From NCBI RefSeq assembly GCF_020283565.1, contig NC_060060.1, positions 2,294,001 through 2,358,000 on the forward strand: a DNA stretch of 64,000 nucleotides, written 5' to 3'. Each line of letters opens with the position of its first letter. The first letter of the stretch is position 1. The notes beneath the pieces are model-generated. The model saw only the letters and a list, made by a program, of their open reading frames with translations. It was not told where the DNA came from and made no database searches. This stretch comes from Trifolium pratense (taxonomy: Eukaryota > Streptophyta > Magnoliopsida > Fabales > Fabaceae). Shown in pieces: positions 1 through 11,480 of this stretch. The position numbers and the translations under genes are program-made.

Positions 1-77
1 GTTGTGGTTATTTATTGATTTGCATGAAGAGGTACAAGAATCACTAGTTTGGGTGTTTAAGAAATTGCTAGTCTGCT

Positions 78-680
78 AACAGGATAGTTTTTAGCCTAAT
101 ATGGTTACAGCCGCCGCTCCCCCTCTCTTCTAACCCTATTTTGCTTTTCTTCTTCATCATCCACCAAGGAGGGGTGGTTTTTGGGTCAATTTTTGACCCA
201 AAATCACCCCTCTAAGTTGTTTTTTTTATTTTCTTTCCATTTAAATAAGTGATTTCACATAAATTAAGTTTTTTAGTTTTGTTTTTCTTGTTTTGTGATT
301 TCGTCGTCTGAGTGCGGCGCTTTGTTGGTGGTCGTCATTGTTACGGCGTTTGTTTGTCCGTCTTGTTGCGGTGTTCGTTTGGTTCATTTTGAAAGGTAGA
401 TTTCAATCAATTGCAGATTCGATCAATGATTTGGGCATCATCGTTGCAGATCCGGAAGCATGGACATTCTGGTGACTTTTATCATATTATATTATTTGTA
501 GGCATATTGCAATTGCCGTTATATGCTATTAACATGGATGCTGTGAGATTGTTTGCAGTTTCATCCTTTTTGTTTTTAGCTATGTTGAATTTGTATTTGC
601 ATGTGATGTACTGTATCAATTATTGGAATGAATGAATATCCTTATTTTGAGTCAAAAAAAAAAAAAAAAAAAAAAAAAAA
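78..680 (+). mobile_element. Poly(A)-tailed retroposon of unknown parent, with target-site duplication
   Basis: The 17-bp sequence GAAATTGCTAGTCTGCT occurs at 61-77 and again at 681-697. The segment between ends in a run of about 26 A (655-680). This is the signature of target-primed reverse transcription by a LINE machinery. The insert starts with a GC-richer, CT-rich stretch that resembles a 5' leader. I see no reverse transcriptase or other recognisable protein, and the 74-codon open frame at 411-635 begins with TTG and has no known motif. It could be a processed pseudogene of a non-coding or unknown transcript, a SINE, or a 5'-truncated LINE end. Confidence 0.75.
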
Positions 681-697
681 GAAATTGCTAGTCTGCT

Positions 698-2087
698 GAT
701 TTTATCAGAGGGAGGGTGTTTTTTTCTAATGGATTTATGTTTTTAACAATTTTTGCATGGAGGCCATTGATAAGCCATTTTTGCACTAGTAATGGTTTCA
801 GGAGACAACACATTGAAACCATTTAAATAAATGAATTCAGTATAACTAGAGTATGGTAACTGAATTATTAATCATGTAATTAGTGTATTTTTTAGCATAA
901 TTACATGTTGTTCTTAAAAATTAACAGGTAGTGATAATTACTTGTTGTGTTGGTGCTATATATGAATGAAAAGTATATTGCCTTTTGCTATCTTGACAAA
1001 TTTTGTGTATAATTGACAATTTTTTTATGACAGACTGTTGAACACATAAGTGTTGATCAATCGACTCTTTAGAGGCGTTTGTTTCGCAGCACTGCACGAG
1101 TGAGTAGCGTCAAGAAAATCTCTCTAGATACAAGATTAAGACGACAAGGCGAAACTTTTGGAGGAAAATCAAGGTAAATATAGAATGAAATAGTTAGAAG
1201 TTAGCTTATAAGACAAATTGTTGTGTGGACATTAATAGTTTGGTTGTGTCTGGAGAAATTTTCTGATCTATGAAGGATAGACGTCGGACTCAGCTTGACA
1301 AGTGAACATTGTCAATAATTTGAGAAAATGAATTAACTGAATATAATTACATGTGTCGGTGTTGTGTTGGTGTCTAATACTGACATATGTTGGACACCGG
1401 ACATGTCTTCAACCAAAAGTGTTCGTGTTGTAGAGTACTTGATAGATGATAAAGGAAGAGTGGTCAATGCTACTAATAAAAAAATGCTACTAATTAAACT
1501 GTATGTTATGTTCAGTCAAGATGGTAACTGGTAAGGTTCATAGAGTTCTTTGTCTAGATGGGAACTAGAGTCATACTTAAAAAGAGTTGTTGATAAAGGC
1601 ATATACTCCTATTTGTTCTCAAAATTTTGTGATCTAGATGATAAAGTAATGGTACATGGACTCTTGACAAATATGTAGAACATAGCATGTAGATGAAATT
1701 GGACTCTGCACTGATGCAGAAAGGTATCACATTCTCTATGTTTGCAAGCTTCTATACAGGGCAATGAACTGCTGCTTTACTCATTGGTGATGCATATTAC
1801 TATTATTCAATTAATTGTAATGTTGATGAATTTTTGGGTTGTATGTCTTCATATTAGTGGATTAATTCTAATGTATCATTATCAGCATCATCATCATTAT
1901 TGTCATCTGCTTTAAATTAAATGCAACCGTTATTATTGTTAAATGGTTTCCAGATGTGCAACAGTACAACCATTAAGACTGTTCAATGGTTTAAAGAACA
2001 ACACTTATGTATGTAAATGGTATTTTAAGTATACTACTGCATGCATGTTACTTTGCTTGGTGTTTTAAGTGGTTAATTTAATGTTAA
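698..2087. other. No gene seen; probable left part of a Mutator-like element
   Basis: There are no long open frames. The stretch is AT-rich. From about 760 it holds the same AATGGTTT / AAACCATT dyads that recur to about 7110, for example at 790-820 and 1940-2000. That links it to the transposon-like region downstream. No terminal inverted repeat could be identified on this side. Confidence 0.4.
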
Positions 2088-2123
2088 ATGATTGTCGTTT
2101 ATAGGGGATTGTTTCTGTTTTCA

Positions 2124-3014
2124 ATGGATTTGACATCAACTTCATCTGGAATTGCCCAAATGCCTGTTGTTGATAGTTCAGACACACTTGCTGATAGTTT
2201 GCAATGCTACTCTCCTACTAAAAAAGAAACTTGGGAGTCTCTTGCTTTTAAATCGGTTGAAGAGGTTGAAAAATTTTATGGTGATTATGCACTTAAAAGT
2301 GGGTTTTCAATTCGGATTTTGTTGAAATCAAGAAACAATTCACAGAATCAGCCAACTGATAAAATACACTATCTACGATATGGATGTAACAAACAAGGTT
2401 ACAAGAAAGGAAGTTTGCTTGATCCGAAGAACAAGCCAAAATCAGAGAGTCCGGTTGTGGTTGAATTTGAGAAAGTAAAAGAAAAACCTGAGGAAAGGGT
2501 TGGTTGTACAGCTGCCATATTTTTGAAGTTGGATGAAACTCTGAATGTCTTTAAGATATACAAATGGGATGTGCCCCATTGTCATCCGTTACATAAACCG
2601 GAACATGGATGTTACTTGAGATCATTCAGACAAGTCAATGAAGTGCAAGGACAGCTTGCTGTAATAAATTCGAAAGCCGGGATGTCGATGAGAACTTCTT
2701 ATGAAGTCATGGGTCAGGGAGTTGGAGGAACAGATAACTTGCCTTTTCGATTTTCGGATTTAAAGAATTATCTGATGACAAATCGGCAAAAAGAGATGCT
2801 AGTTGGTGAGGCAACCGTGATTCAAGATTTTTTTAGAAATGAAGCTCTGTCGAAACCATCCTTTTATTATGATATTCAAGTTGATGCTGCGGAAGATATA
2901 GCTAGTATTTTTTGGGCAGATGGGATTATGCAGCTTGATTATGCCTTATTTGGTGATGTTATAAGCTTTGATACAACTTACCGAACCAATAATCAGTATC
3001 GCCCTTTAGGTTAG
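2124..3014 (+). pseudogene. FAR1-related (Mutator-like) transposase, N-terminal fragment
   Basis: The open frame runs from 2088, but the methionine at 2124 is the likelier start and gives 296 residues. After an acidic, serine-rich leader comes a FAR1 DNA-binding-type domain: WESLAFKSVEEVEKFYGDYA, a following YGCNKQG, then a His/Cys cluster ending in CHPLHKPEH. These residues could chelate zinc. The C-terminus (FGDVISFDTTYRTNNQYRP) is the beginning of the MULE transposase catalytic domain and holds its first conserved Asp. The frame stops directly after this at GGTTAG, which could be a splice donor. I find no remainder of the DDE domain and no SWIM zinc finger in the next kilobase. The copy is therefore probably truncated and not self-mobile. 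Domesticated FAR1/FRS genes are transcription factors, but the repeat-rich surroundings favour a transposon remnant. Confidence 0.75.
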
Positions 3015-3974
3015 TTTTTTGAACTTCTATCAGGTTTTGAAATTACTGGTTTGATATCATTATGTTATGCACTGTGTTGCCATGAATAGTATAGGTAATT
3101 TGAACTTATTGAAACCATTTAGCCACAGTTATGGTTTCATTGTATAACATGTTTAAACCATTTGACCACTCTAATGGTTTCTAGCAGAATAATATATGAA
3201 TAGTAGTTCCATCATTGTTTTCATCTAACCAAATTTGTACCTTATGAGATTTGTAGTCTTGTGATGTTATCAGAGGTGTTTTTCTTATATATTTCTTATA
3301 ATTTCTAATGTAGGTCATTGGTAAACCATTTAGCCACAGTTATGGTTTCATTGTATAACATGTTTAAACCATTTGACCACTCTAATGGTTTTGCTATACT
3401 GTAACTTTGATATATGCTTTTTTTTGTTCTGATTTGGTTCAAACATCGCATATCAAAACCATTGATAAACGCTTTTAAAGTTATGGTTTAAGATGTTAGA
3501 TTAATATCTTTCCTTTAAATATCTTCAAAGTTATTATAGTTTTAAGAATCACAAATAAAAACCATTAAAAGACATCATATATATTCATTTTTACTCTGCA
3601 TATGAAGCTTCAGCCCCATCAAAAAATTCTGGAAACTTGGAGATAGTTTCCTGTGTAACTGAATTTGTTCCTTGTGACACTGAATGATTTTTATCGAACC
3701 TGAAACCCTTAAACATCATTTTGTTTGTCAGAAATCACATATCAAAACTATTGGCAAACACTTTTAAAGTTATTGTTTAAGATGTTAAACTAATATGTTT
3801 CCTTTAAATAGAGACATCATACATATTCATTGCTTACCCTGCGTTTGAAGCTTCAGCCCCATCAAAAAACTCCGGAAACTTCATGATAGTTTCCTGTGTT
3901 AATGTGAGTCCAACATTGTTTGTTTCCGGTGTCATTGTCAGCTTCACTGAATCATCAATGATTTTGGTTGCTGC
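3015..3974. repeat. Internal tandem duplications with AACCATT dyads
   Basis: Two duplications can be read directly. A block of about 70 bp at 3111-3180 recurs at 3322-3391; each copy has paired AAACCATT and AATGGTTT words. A larger block at 3445-3660 recurs in shortened form at 3738-3899. On the minus strand the larger block contains a short coding-like segment (KFPEFFDGAEAS, about 3838-3930) followed by GTAAGC. It may be one more exon of the convergent gene that ends at 3975. The missing part of the FAR1-type transposase is not found here. Confidence 0.6.
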
Positions 3975-6432
3975 CTAAACTGAATCATCAATCATCTTGG
4001 TAATGATCTCATCTTCTTCATCATTGTCATCCTCATCAATTATTACGGCATTGATCTCATCCTTCTCATCATTGTCATCTTCATCAATGCTTTTGGCATT
4101 GATCTCATCTTCTGCATCATTGTCATTATTCAACCTGAAACCATTGATGTGATTTGTTTTAGCACTTGACATAAAAAGTTAAACTAATGCTTCAACATTG
4201 ATTTTTGACAAAGCGATATTGACTAAATGCAGTACCCTTCATCATTGTGCTTGTCTGCATCATTGTCTTTATTGGAACTGTTATTCTTTTCAGTTTCAGC
4301 CTGGGCTTCCATTGAATTGTCCTTGTCAGTTTTTGTTTCTTCTGGGACTGCATCTTTTTTCCCAGAAGTTCCGACAGTTGCCTCAGCTATTCGTCGTTCC
4401 AATGTTGCTGCGGATCTAGTATAGATATTTATACAAGACCTACAGTGATTAAGATACATTTCTGCCTGCAAGGACAATCACTTATGGTTTCAGTTATAAT
4501 ATTTATGTTAAATTTAATATGAATATTTTGTTGGAAACCATAAGAGGGCTATTTTGGTTTCAGACACAACACAAGTGAAACCATTAAGACACACTTTATG
4601 TTGCAGTTATAATATTTTATGTTAAATTTAATATGAATATTTTGTTGGAAACCATAAGAGGGCTATTGTGGTTTCAGACACAACACAAGTGAAACCATTA
4701 AGACACACTTCTGGTCTCAGTTATAATAAGTTTATGTTAAATTAGGATTCGAAAAGAAAAGACGGTACATGAGTATCGATAATTCACGATTTTCACCATT
4801 AAATAGGATTTGGTATACAAATATCGATAAAAACTTAAACTAAATAATCCAAACATAAGAGCAATAACAATTACCTTAGACAGTGGGCATGTGTCTGCAT
4901 CAAAACACAATACAAGCGGACCTTCTGCGGGTCTGTACAGACTTGTTACCCCGGCTGTCAATCCATTTTCAAGCCCCATGATATCATGGATCTTGACAAG
5001 TTCCTGGTTTGCCGCCTTGACATCCCAATCACGAAGGGATGGCCGCTTGTATTTGCCCGTCAAAAATGGGCTTCGTTTCCCCATTTTATCCATGTAGTTA
5101 ATCTGCAACAATTAGTTAATATTGCCTCAAATTGGGAAACATGACACATTCAATTCAAAAGGAATATACATATAGGAATGAAGGCAAGTATGTGTTGATT
5201 GTATAAATATTGCTCAAATGAAAGACAAGCTCAAAAGTAAATGAATAAATATGCATGTGACAAGTATGTGTTGATTGTATTAAGAATAAAAGACATAAAT
5301 GAGATATGAAATATGAATATTTATTGGAAACCATAAGAGGACTATTTTGGTTACAGATATAAAACTAGAGAAACCATTAAACCACACTCATGGTTTCAGT
5401 TATAAGATTGTGTTGGATAAAATATGAATAAGTATGTGTTTGTAAAATTGACTTTTAATTCAAATCATTGAGTGGACATCATTACCATTAGGAAGTGGAA
5501 ATCTGCTAATGGATTTAAAACTCCTGGAGATTGCAGGCCTTTTTTCATATAGTCTAAAACATGTGAGCACCAGTTATATGAAGATACACCGGCTGGATCT
5601 TCTAAAATATCTGCATACTGTAGTGACACATTGCCTTTATTAGTCGGGCACAAAATGTTATGAATGATGAAACAAATTATACCCTTCACCCATGTTTTAG
5701 GTTTTTCTGTAGTCTTCAGTATCCTTTCTAATTCAGCAACCTTCACAACTGGAGAATAATCTCCAGTCAATCCCAATTCCTTCCTTAGCCTTCTAATTGC
5801 TCCATCAGAGCAAAGATTAGTGTCTATCTTCTTTCCAGCCATTGGAAGTTCATAGACTCTATGCACATCATCCTCTTTCAACTCTAGGACCTCCGTATCG
5901 CTCAATCTTATCCACATATGTTCCTTTTCAAATCTTCTGACAACCCAATCGATAAAAAAGGTGTGGATCCTTGTCCAGTTACAGATATGTAGCATCCCTC
6001 CAAAGCCACAGTTGTTTAGTTGGTCAATTATTTCGTCTCTCCTTTTTTTGACATGTACTGAATGCATAAGGTCATAGACCTTAGGTACACTCATCTTATG
6101 CCTCAGTCTTGCATCTGCATCAGAATCTTTCTTCACCATATCTTGTTTCACATTTTCAACAGCACAAGAAAATTTCTTACCATTCCTTTCATTTTCATCA
6201 TCCGAACTTGTCTCATCGGAATCTTGTGCCTCTATTTGTGGTTTCTTATTACGACCACGAGAAGCAATGCATTCATCACCCTTTTTATGTTCCTTCTTTT
6301 TTTTATTCTTCTTTTCATTATCTTTTGCATCTCCTGTTTTTCGCTTATGTTTTTGACCACCACTGGATGATGAATCGGTGTCATTCCTTTTATCCTCATC
6401 TGACGGTGTCAGCCCGATACTGAAGGATGGCA
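3975..6432 (-). CDS. Multi-exon protein of a Mutator-like element (ULP1-associated N-terminal type), partial
   Basis: Four exons join in frame on the minus strand: about 6432-5486, 5102-4875, 4465-4236 and 4134-3975, all with GT/AG borders. A stop codon lies just upstream of 6432 in the same frame, so the first block is probably an internal exon and the true start is unknown. The protein begins with a charged, lysine-rich, nuclear-type segment. A globular part follows (FGGMLHICNWTRIHTFFIDW ... ELKEDDVHRVYELPMAGK), which resembles the region preceding the cysteine-protease domain in ULP1-like proteins carried by plant MULEs. The tail is acidic, with tandem DEDDNDE repeats. No protease domain with a His/Asp/Cys triad is visible. 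The gene converges on the FAR1-type fragment at 2124-3014, so both may belong to one element. The family assignment is inference from pattern only. Confidence 0.5.
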
Positions 6433-6516
6433 ATTCCTATACGTTCTTTGATTTTTTCACCTGGATCAAAGGAAACTAGTAAGTATGGTTTCATATGGCA
6501 GATAATAAGTTAAATT

Positions 6517-7063
6517 CTCTACTTTTTTCATATCACTACATAAACTAGTAAGAATTCTTTCATGGAAACCACAAGAGGGCTACTTTGGTTTCAGATACAC
6601 TAAAAGTGTACAATTATACTTTTTCAAAGCAACCAATTATCACAAAGAGACACTGATCAATTCTTTTTCAAAACAACCAAACTAAACAAAACCATCTCTA
6701 TTTTTTCATATCACTACATAAACTAGTAAGAATTCTTTCATGGGAACCACAAGAGGGCTACTTTGGTTTCAGATACACTAAAAGTGTACAATTATACTTT
6801 TTCAAAGCAACCAATTATCACAAAGAGACACTGATCAATTCTTTTTCAAAACAACCAAACTAAACAAAACCATCTCTACTTTTTTCATATCACTACATAA
6901 ACTAGTAAGAATTCTTTCATGGAAACCACAAGAGGGCTACTTTGGTTTCAGATACACTAAAAGTGTACAATTATACTTTTTCAAAGCAACCAATTATCAC
7001 AAAGAGACACTGATCAATTCTTTTTCAAAACAACCAAACTAAACAAAACCATCTCTACTTTTA
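6517..7063. repeat. Three tandem copies of a 179-bp unit
   Basis: The word CATATCACTACATAAACTAG starts at 6529, 6707 and 6886, a period of 178-179 bp. The units are nearly identical along their length, and a partial fourth copy follows to about 7108. Each unit contains GGAAACCACAAGAGGGCTAC and a TTTGGTTTCAG, the same dyad family seen across 760-7110. The near identity points to a recent expansion. Confidence 0.9.
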
Positions 7064-8099
7064 GTTTCATCAATTCTTTTTCAAAACAACCAAACTAAAC
7101 AAAACCATTTCAGATTATGATTTTCCCCAAATTGGAATTTAGGTTACACCAATGCAATTACTTTCCAAACAAAACAAAAGCATTTTCCAACTAACAGTTA
7201 CACTTGCAAAAGCATTAGGGAAGTTCAAACCTGTGTCGTTTTCTTCATTTTGCTTTTTGCAAGTGAATCGTTGATGATGATCCTTTACTTGCGTGTAAGA
7301 AATCAACAGTAATTGGTTTTGAAGATTGATTTCGGTGACAGTGATGATGAAGGAGTGAACTCTGATGGAAATGATTGTAGATTTCAGTGACGGTGATGAT
7401 GAATGTAGCTTCCGGTGATGATGTTGATTCCGGCGATGGTGATGATGAACGATTGTTGTTGGTTTTGGACAGAAAAATGTTAGTTTCGAGATAACCGTTA
7501 CTTTTGGAGTTAACGTCGTTAGTGGGAAGCGGTTGTATGAAGGAATGGGTTGGGCTAGGCGTGTTGGGCTCGGCTAGTGGGCTGGACTTATGCAGCGTGC
7601 ATAAGTATTTGTTTATGTATAATAACCGGACCCCCTATTTATATGTGTGTTCATCTTAGTTTTTTTTTTTATTAATTCAACTTTATATAATTTTTTAATT
7701 GTTTGTTATTGTTTTATTCTTATTTTTATGGATAGATTCATATTTTTATTGTTGCTACTTTTATGCATATATTTTTAATAAAGTAAAATTACAATGATGT
7801 ATATAAAATTGGAATACAAATAAAACTAATAAGGACAAATCAATAAATTTTGTAGTAATCAATTTTATTATATTAAGATTGATTAAAAAAATAATTATTA
7901 TATTAAGATATAAGATTAGAAGCAGAAAAAAAAATTACTTTCTACAGAATGTAATTAAAAAAATACTATTGTGCTGTCTGCCTGTCCATCAATACCTATT
8001 TATATCAAAACCACACATCCTAAGTCAATAAAACAAAACCAAACATCCCTCAAACCCTAAAATTCACCATCGACGAACTATTATTTCATTGCAAATCAA
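7064..8099. other. No gene seen; right side of the Mutator-like region and F-box promoter
   Basis: From 7240 to 7460 there is a GATGATG-rich stretch with no clear reading frame. A perfect 9-bp inverted repeat with a 3-nt centre (ACTTATGCA / TGCATAAGT) lies at 7586-7606, just where the repeat-rich region gives way to plain AT-rich DNA. It may mark an element end. A TATA-like CTATTTATAT near 7996 and a CA-rich leader precede the F-box start at 8100. Confidence 0.4.
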
Positions 8100-9815
8100 A
8101 TGAAAAGGAAGAGAAAGAGAACTTCTTCTGCTCGCAATTCTTCTTCTTCTTCACAACAAACAGTTACATCTTATTATTTACCTGATGAGTGTTGGGAATC
8201 TATTTTCAGATTCATCATCTACGAGGACGACGAAAACCGTCACTACTTGAATTCTCTATCTCTCGTCTCCAAACGGTTCCTTTCCATCACCAACAGTGTT
8301 CTATTCTCATTCACTATCGGCTTCCACACAGACCTCAATTGCCTCTTCAAAAGATTCACCAACCTTAACTCCCTCAAGCTCGACTCCTGCGACTTTGATC
8401 AATTTCTCATCAAAATCTCTTGTATCCCAATGAAACTCACCTCGCTATATATCTCTTACTATTCTACCATTCCCGCAAACGTGTTGCGAGCTTTTTCACA
8501 AAAGATTACAACTTTGACCTCTCTCACTTGTTACCCAAAATTCCCAAATCATTCTCTTGATGCCTCTGGTTTATTCCTCATTGCAGAATGTTTTCCTTTG
8601 CTCCAAGAACTCGACCTCAGTTATCAATATGGTTGGAAAAATTACAGTAGCTATGTAGATGTAGTAGAGGCTCTTTCACTTGCACTTATCAAACTCCGCA
8701 AGGTTAATTTTTCCGGATTTCACATAAACAACCAATCGCTTTTCCACTTGTTCAATAATTGTAAGCATCTTGAAGAGGTCATTTTGTTTAATTGTGATGA
8801 AATAACCAATGAAGGATTTGTTTTTGCCCTCCGTGAGAGACCAACATTGACGTCTTTATCGTTTTCCCTTTCCTATAAAAGTGCCGAATACAGGAAAGTG
8901 TTTTCTACTTCACATTTTATTAACTCATTGGTGAATTTGAAGGGTTTGACTTGTCTTGTTTTGCAGTCGTTGATTATCACAGATGAACTGCTATATTCTA
9001 TTGCAAGGGAAGTTCTTCCTTTGACGAGGCTTGACCTCCAACATTGCACTAACTATAGTTATAATGGAATCCTTTGTTTGTTATCCAATTGTCAAGGTAT
9101 CAAATATTTGGATCTTCAAGGTGCTTATTTTCTGGAAGATGAACATGTTGTCAAACTATCTTCGTTGCTTCGTGATTTGGAGTTTATAAACCTTAGCTGG
9201 TGTGCTAAGCTCACAAAATCAGCCTTGTTTACACTCACTAAGAATTGTCCTTCACTTAGTGAGATCAAAATGGAATCTATTGGGAGCAAGAGCGTACATA
9301 ATTCTGATTCTTTTGTGGAGTTTGGTGTACGCCCTCAATTAAAGTCTCTCTATCTGGGACTAAATTCATGGTTAAGTAATGAAAGCATCATAATGTTCGC
9401 TTCCGTTTTTCCCAATTTGCAACTGCTTGATTTGTGGTCTTTCAAACCTTTAAATGACATATCTGAAGGAATTTGTGAAGTTTTAAGGAAATGCTCTAAG
9501 ATTAGGCATTTGAAATTAAACGGTTGTTCAAGAGTGAACCTACTTGGACTGAACTTTGTTGTTCCGAATCTGGAGGTGTTGAACTTGTCAGGTACAATGG
9601 TTAATAATGAAACACTCTATGTGATCTCAAAGAGTTGTTGTGGGCTTTTGCAACTATTACTTTACAATTGTAAACCTGTCACACAGAAGGGAGTGAAATA
9701 TCTGTTAGAAAACTGCACAAAACTGAGAAAGATTAGGGTGAGGAAGATTCATGTTAGTACCGAAAATAAGAAATTCTTCTCGCGTCATGGATGCCATATT
9801 CATTATTGCGACTAA
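8100..9815 (+). CDS. F-box/LRR protein (copy 1), 571 aa
   Basis: This is an unbroken single-exon gene. After a basic leader (MKRKRKRTSS) comes an N-terminal F-box, about residues 27-65, with YLPDECWESIFRFI and LNSLSLVSKRFLSI. The remaining 500 residues are degenerate leucine-rich repeats of about 25 residues, with frequent LxxLxLxxC-type words such as LTRLDLQHC, LKYLDLQGA-like and LEVLNLSGT. In this family the F-box binds SKP1 and the LRR arc recruits substrates to an SCF ubiquitin ligase; the substrate here is unknown. The start ATG follows an AT-rich leader with a TATA-like box about 100 bp upstream. The gene is a close paralogue of the one at 13295-14968. Large lineage-specific families of this kind are common in legumes. 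Confidence 0.9.
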   Translation: MKRKRKRTSSARNSSSSSQQTVTSYYLPDECWESIFRFIIYEDDENRHYLNSLSLVSKRFLSITNSVLFSFTIGFHTDLNCLFKRFTNLNSLKLDSCDFDQFLIKISCIPMKLTSLYISYYSTIPANVLRAFSQKITTLTSLTCYPKFPNHSLDASGLFLIAECFPLLQELDLSYQYGWKNYSSYVDVVEALSLALIKLRKVNFSGFHINNQSLFHLFNNCKHLEEVILFNCDEITNEGFVFALRERPTLTSLSFSLSYKSAEYRKVFSTSHFINSLVNLKGLTCLVLQSLIITDELLYSIAREVLPLTRLDLQHCTNYSYNGILCLLSNCQGIKYLDLQGAYFLEDEHVVKLSSLLRDLEFINLSWCAKLTKSALFTLTKNCPSLSEIKMESIGSKSVHNSDSFVEFGVRPQLKSLYLGLNSWLSNESIIMFASVFPNLQLLDLWSFKPLNDISEGICEVLRKCSKIRHLKLNGCSRVNLLGLNFVVPNLEVLNLSGTMVNNETLYVISKSCCGLLQLLLYNCKPVTQKGVKYLLENCTKLRKIRVRKIHVSTENKKFFSRHGCHIHYCD

Positions 9816-9968
9816 TATTCTGAAAGTGCTATGCTGAATTTCGAACAGTTGTTATTGTTTTTCGATTTGCTTATCTGAGATATTAATTAATTTTTTAAAA
9901 TGGCAACTTGCAGAGGGGCATTTACTCATTAGTGCATAATATTTATTTAGATATGTAACTCTGTTGTA

Positions 9969-10338
9969 TGGAATATTTGGACGTGCCGGAACTCGGTCTT
10001 ATTTGATAACGACAATTGTGTGGTTTTAGACTTGGTGGAATGGGTGAAGATTTCCTGGTGGAAGTGGTGGATGGCACATTCAAAGACATCTCACTGCCTG
10101 CTATACGAATGGAAAGTAGAACCGCGACTGTGTATTCTGAGATAGTTCGATCTGCAGTTCCTCTCTTGTTGCTTCTGTGGCTTGGTTTTGTGGTCTTTTT
10201 ATGCTCCTGCGGTTCTGTTTAGTTGTAACTTGTAGTGCAGTTTTGTTTTAGCTGATACTACCTTTTTTTTTTTTGCCTTTTCTGTTGTTTCTTTCAGTGT
10301 GTCTAGCACTTCTTGTGCTGTTTCAAAAAAAAAAAAAA
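9969..10338 (+). mobile_element. 5'-truncated LINE (L1-type) 3' end
   Basis: An in-frame segment at 9969-10145 (59 codons with stop) reads WNIWTCRNSVLF, later SWWKWWMAHS and then CLLYEWKVEP. That is the typical C-terminal end of plant LINE ORF2. A 3' UTR and a run of about 15 A (10324-10338) follow. I could not find a convincing TSD: the sequence after the A run (GATTACTAGAG) has no clear partner near 9960. The 68-codon frame at 10016-10222 is a shifted frame over this element, not a gene. Confidence 0.8.
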
Positions 10339-10439
10339 GATTACTAGAGATTCAGGGAAGATGGTTGGAGTTCAAAGAAATTTAAGCCAGTTTTGAATTA
10401 AAGAAATAGCTAGAACTGGAAGCTCATTGTTATTGTTTA

Positions 10440-11480
10440 TTCTGATTTATGGATTCCCTATGCTTTTCTATTTGCTAATGAATTTGATGAAATGTATCAA
10501 CCTTAGGTTAATTCCAAATTAAAATAGTTTCTAAGTTATAGGTGCTTATCTATGGAAAACTTAGATCAGAGAGTTATCTATATTATATATAATACGGAAA
10601 ATGGTGTCTTGTGAAATAGAAACATTGTTGGTATTTCAAGTATGAATTGAGTCCTATATCTGATGGAAAAGTGGATGTTAAACATTTTATAAGTGAGAAG
10701 ACTCATAAATCTAATGATTTAAGGTTTTTGGTAAAAGTGTGTTGTCCAATTCACTTGTATAAATGCTATGAGCCCAATTTAGATGATCCTCAGACCCCTC
10801 ATAACCCAAGGCAAATGACATTAATGATAGTATAGTATTTCCTATAAAACTTGCAAAACATGACATTATATGACATTGTAGTAGAATTGAATTGCTTCCT
10901 CATGCTGTTATTTCATACTCCAATATCTGTCACCTAGAATCCTTGGTGGTTTTTTTTCTTTTTCTTTTACCAGCACAATAATAGTATATAGTATATATAT
11001 TGAATGAAAAATAAGTACAAATAGTACTAAACCCACATATTGGGATGAAGTACAAAGAAGCTAGAAAAACATTCAATTTTCAAAGCCAAAAGTTTTGGTC
11101 TTGTTGGCTTAAAATGTGAAATTTTTCAACTGACTTGTTGAGTTGAAACTACCTAATATAATTGCTGGAGTTCCATGTGCTTTTTCATTTTCTAATGAAT
11201 TTGATGAAATGTATCAACCTTAGGTTAGGTCCAAATTAAAATAGTTTCAAGCTTACGAATTTCTCAAATGAGACAATTATTTGTTATAGGTGTTAATCTA
11301 TAGAAAAATTTAGAGCAGAAAAATAGTCTATATGTATCATAATGGTTCCAATAGTGTCTTGTTAAATACAAACACTAATAATGGCATTGCTTTCACTTAG
11401 GCAAATGACATTGATCATATATACTACTATTTCTATAAAACTTGCAAAGCTATGATGTGAAAATAATTAAAACTTGCTTT
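10440..11480 (+). repeat. Diverged direct duplication in the F-box intergenic region
   Basis: The block at about 10455-10640 (AATTTGATGAAATGTATCAA, CTTAGGTTA, then AGTGTCTTGT-like words) recurs diverged at about 11180-11375. A second shared block, GGCAAATGACATT ... CTATAAAACTTGCAAA, occurs at 10811 and 11401. The order is conserved, so the unit is about 730 bp. It lies between two F-box paralogues and looks like the decayed flank of a tandem gene duplication. Confidence 0.7.

Noticed and set aside
411..635. 74-codon open frame
   Set aside because: It starts with TTG, lies inside a retroposon and has no motif.
3110..7063. CRISPR-like array from repeated short words
   Set aside because: The words are dispersed dyads of irregular spacing in plant nuclear DNA, and no cas genes are possible here.
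10016..10222. 68-codon open frame
   Set aside because: It is a shifted frame over a LINE C-terminus; the frame one step away reads as LINE protein.
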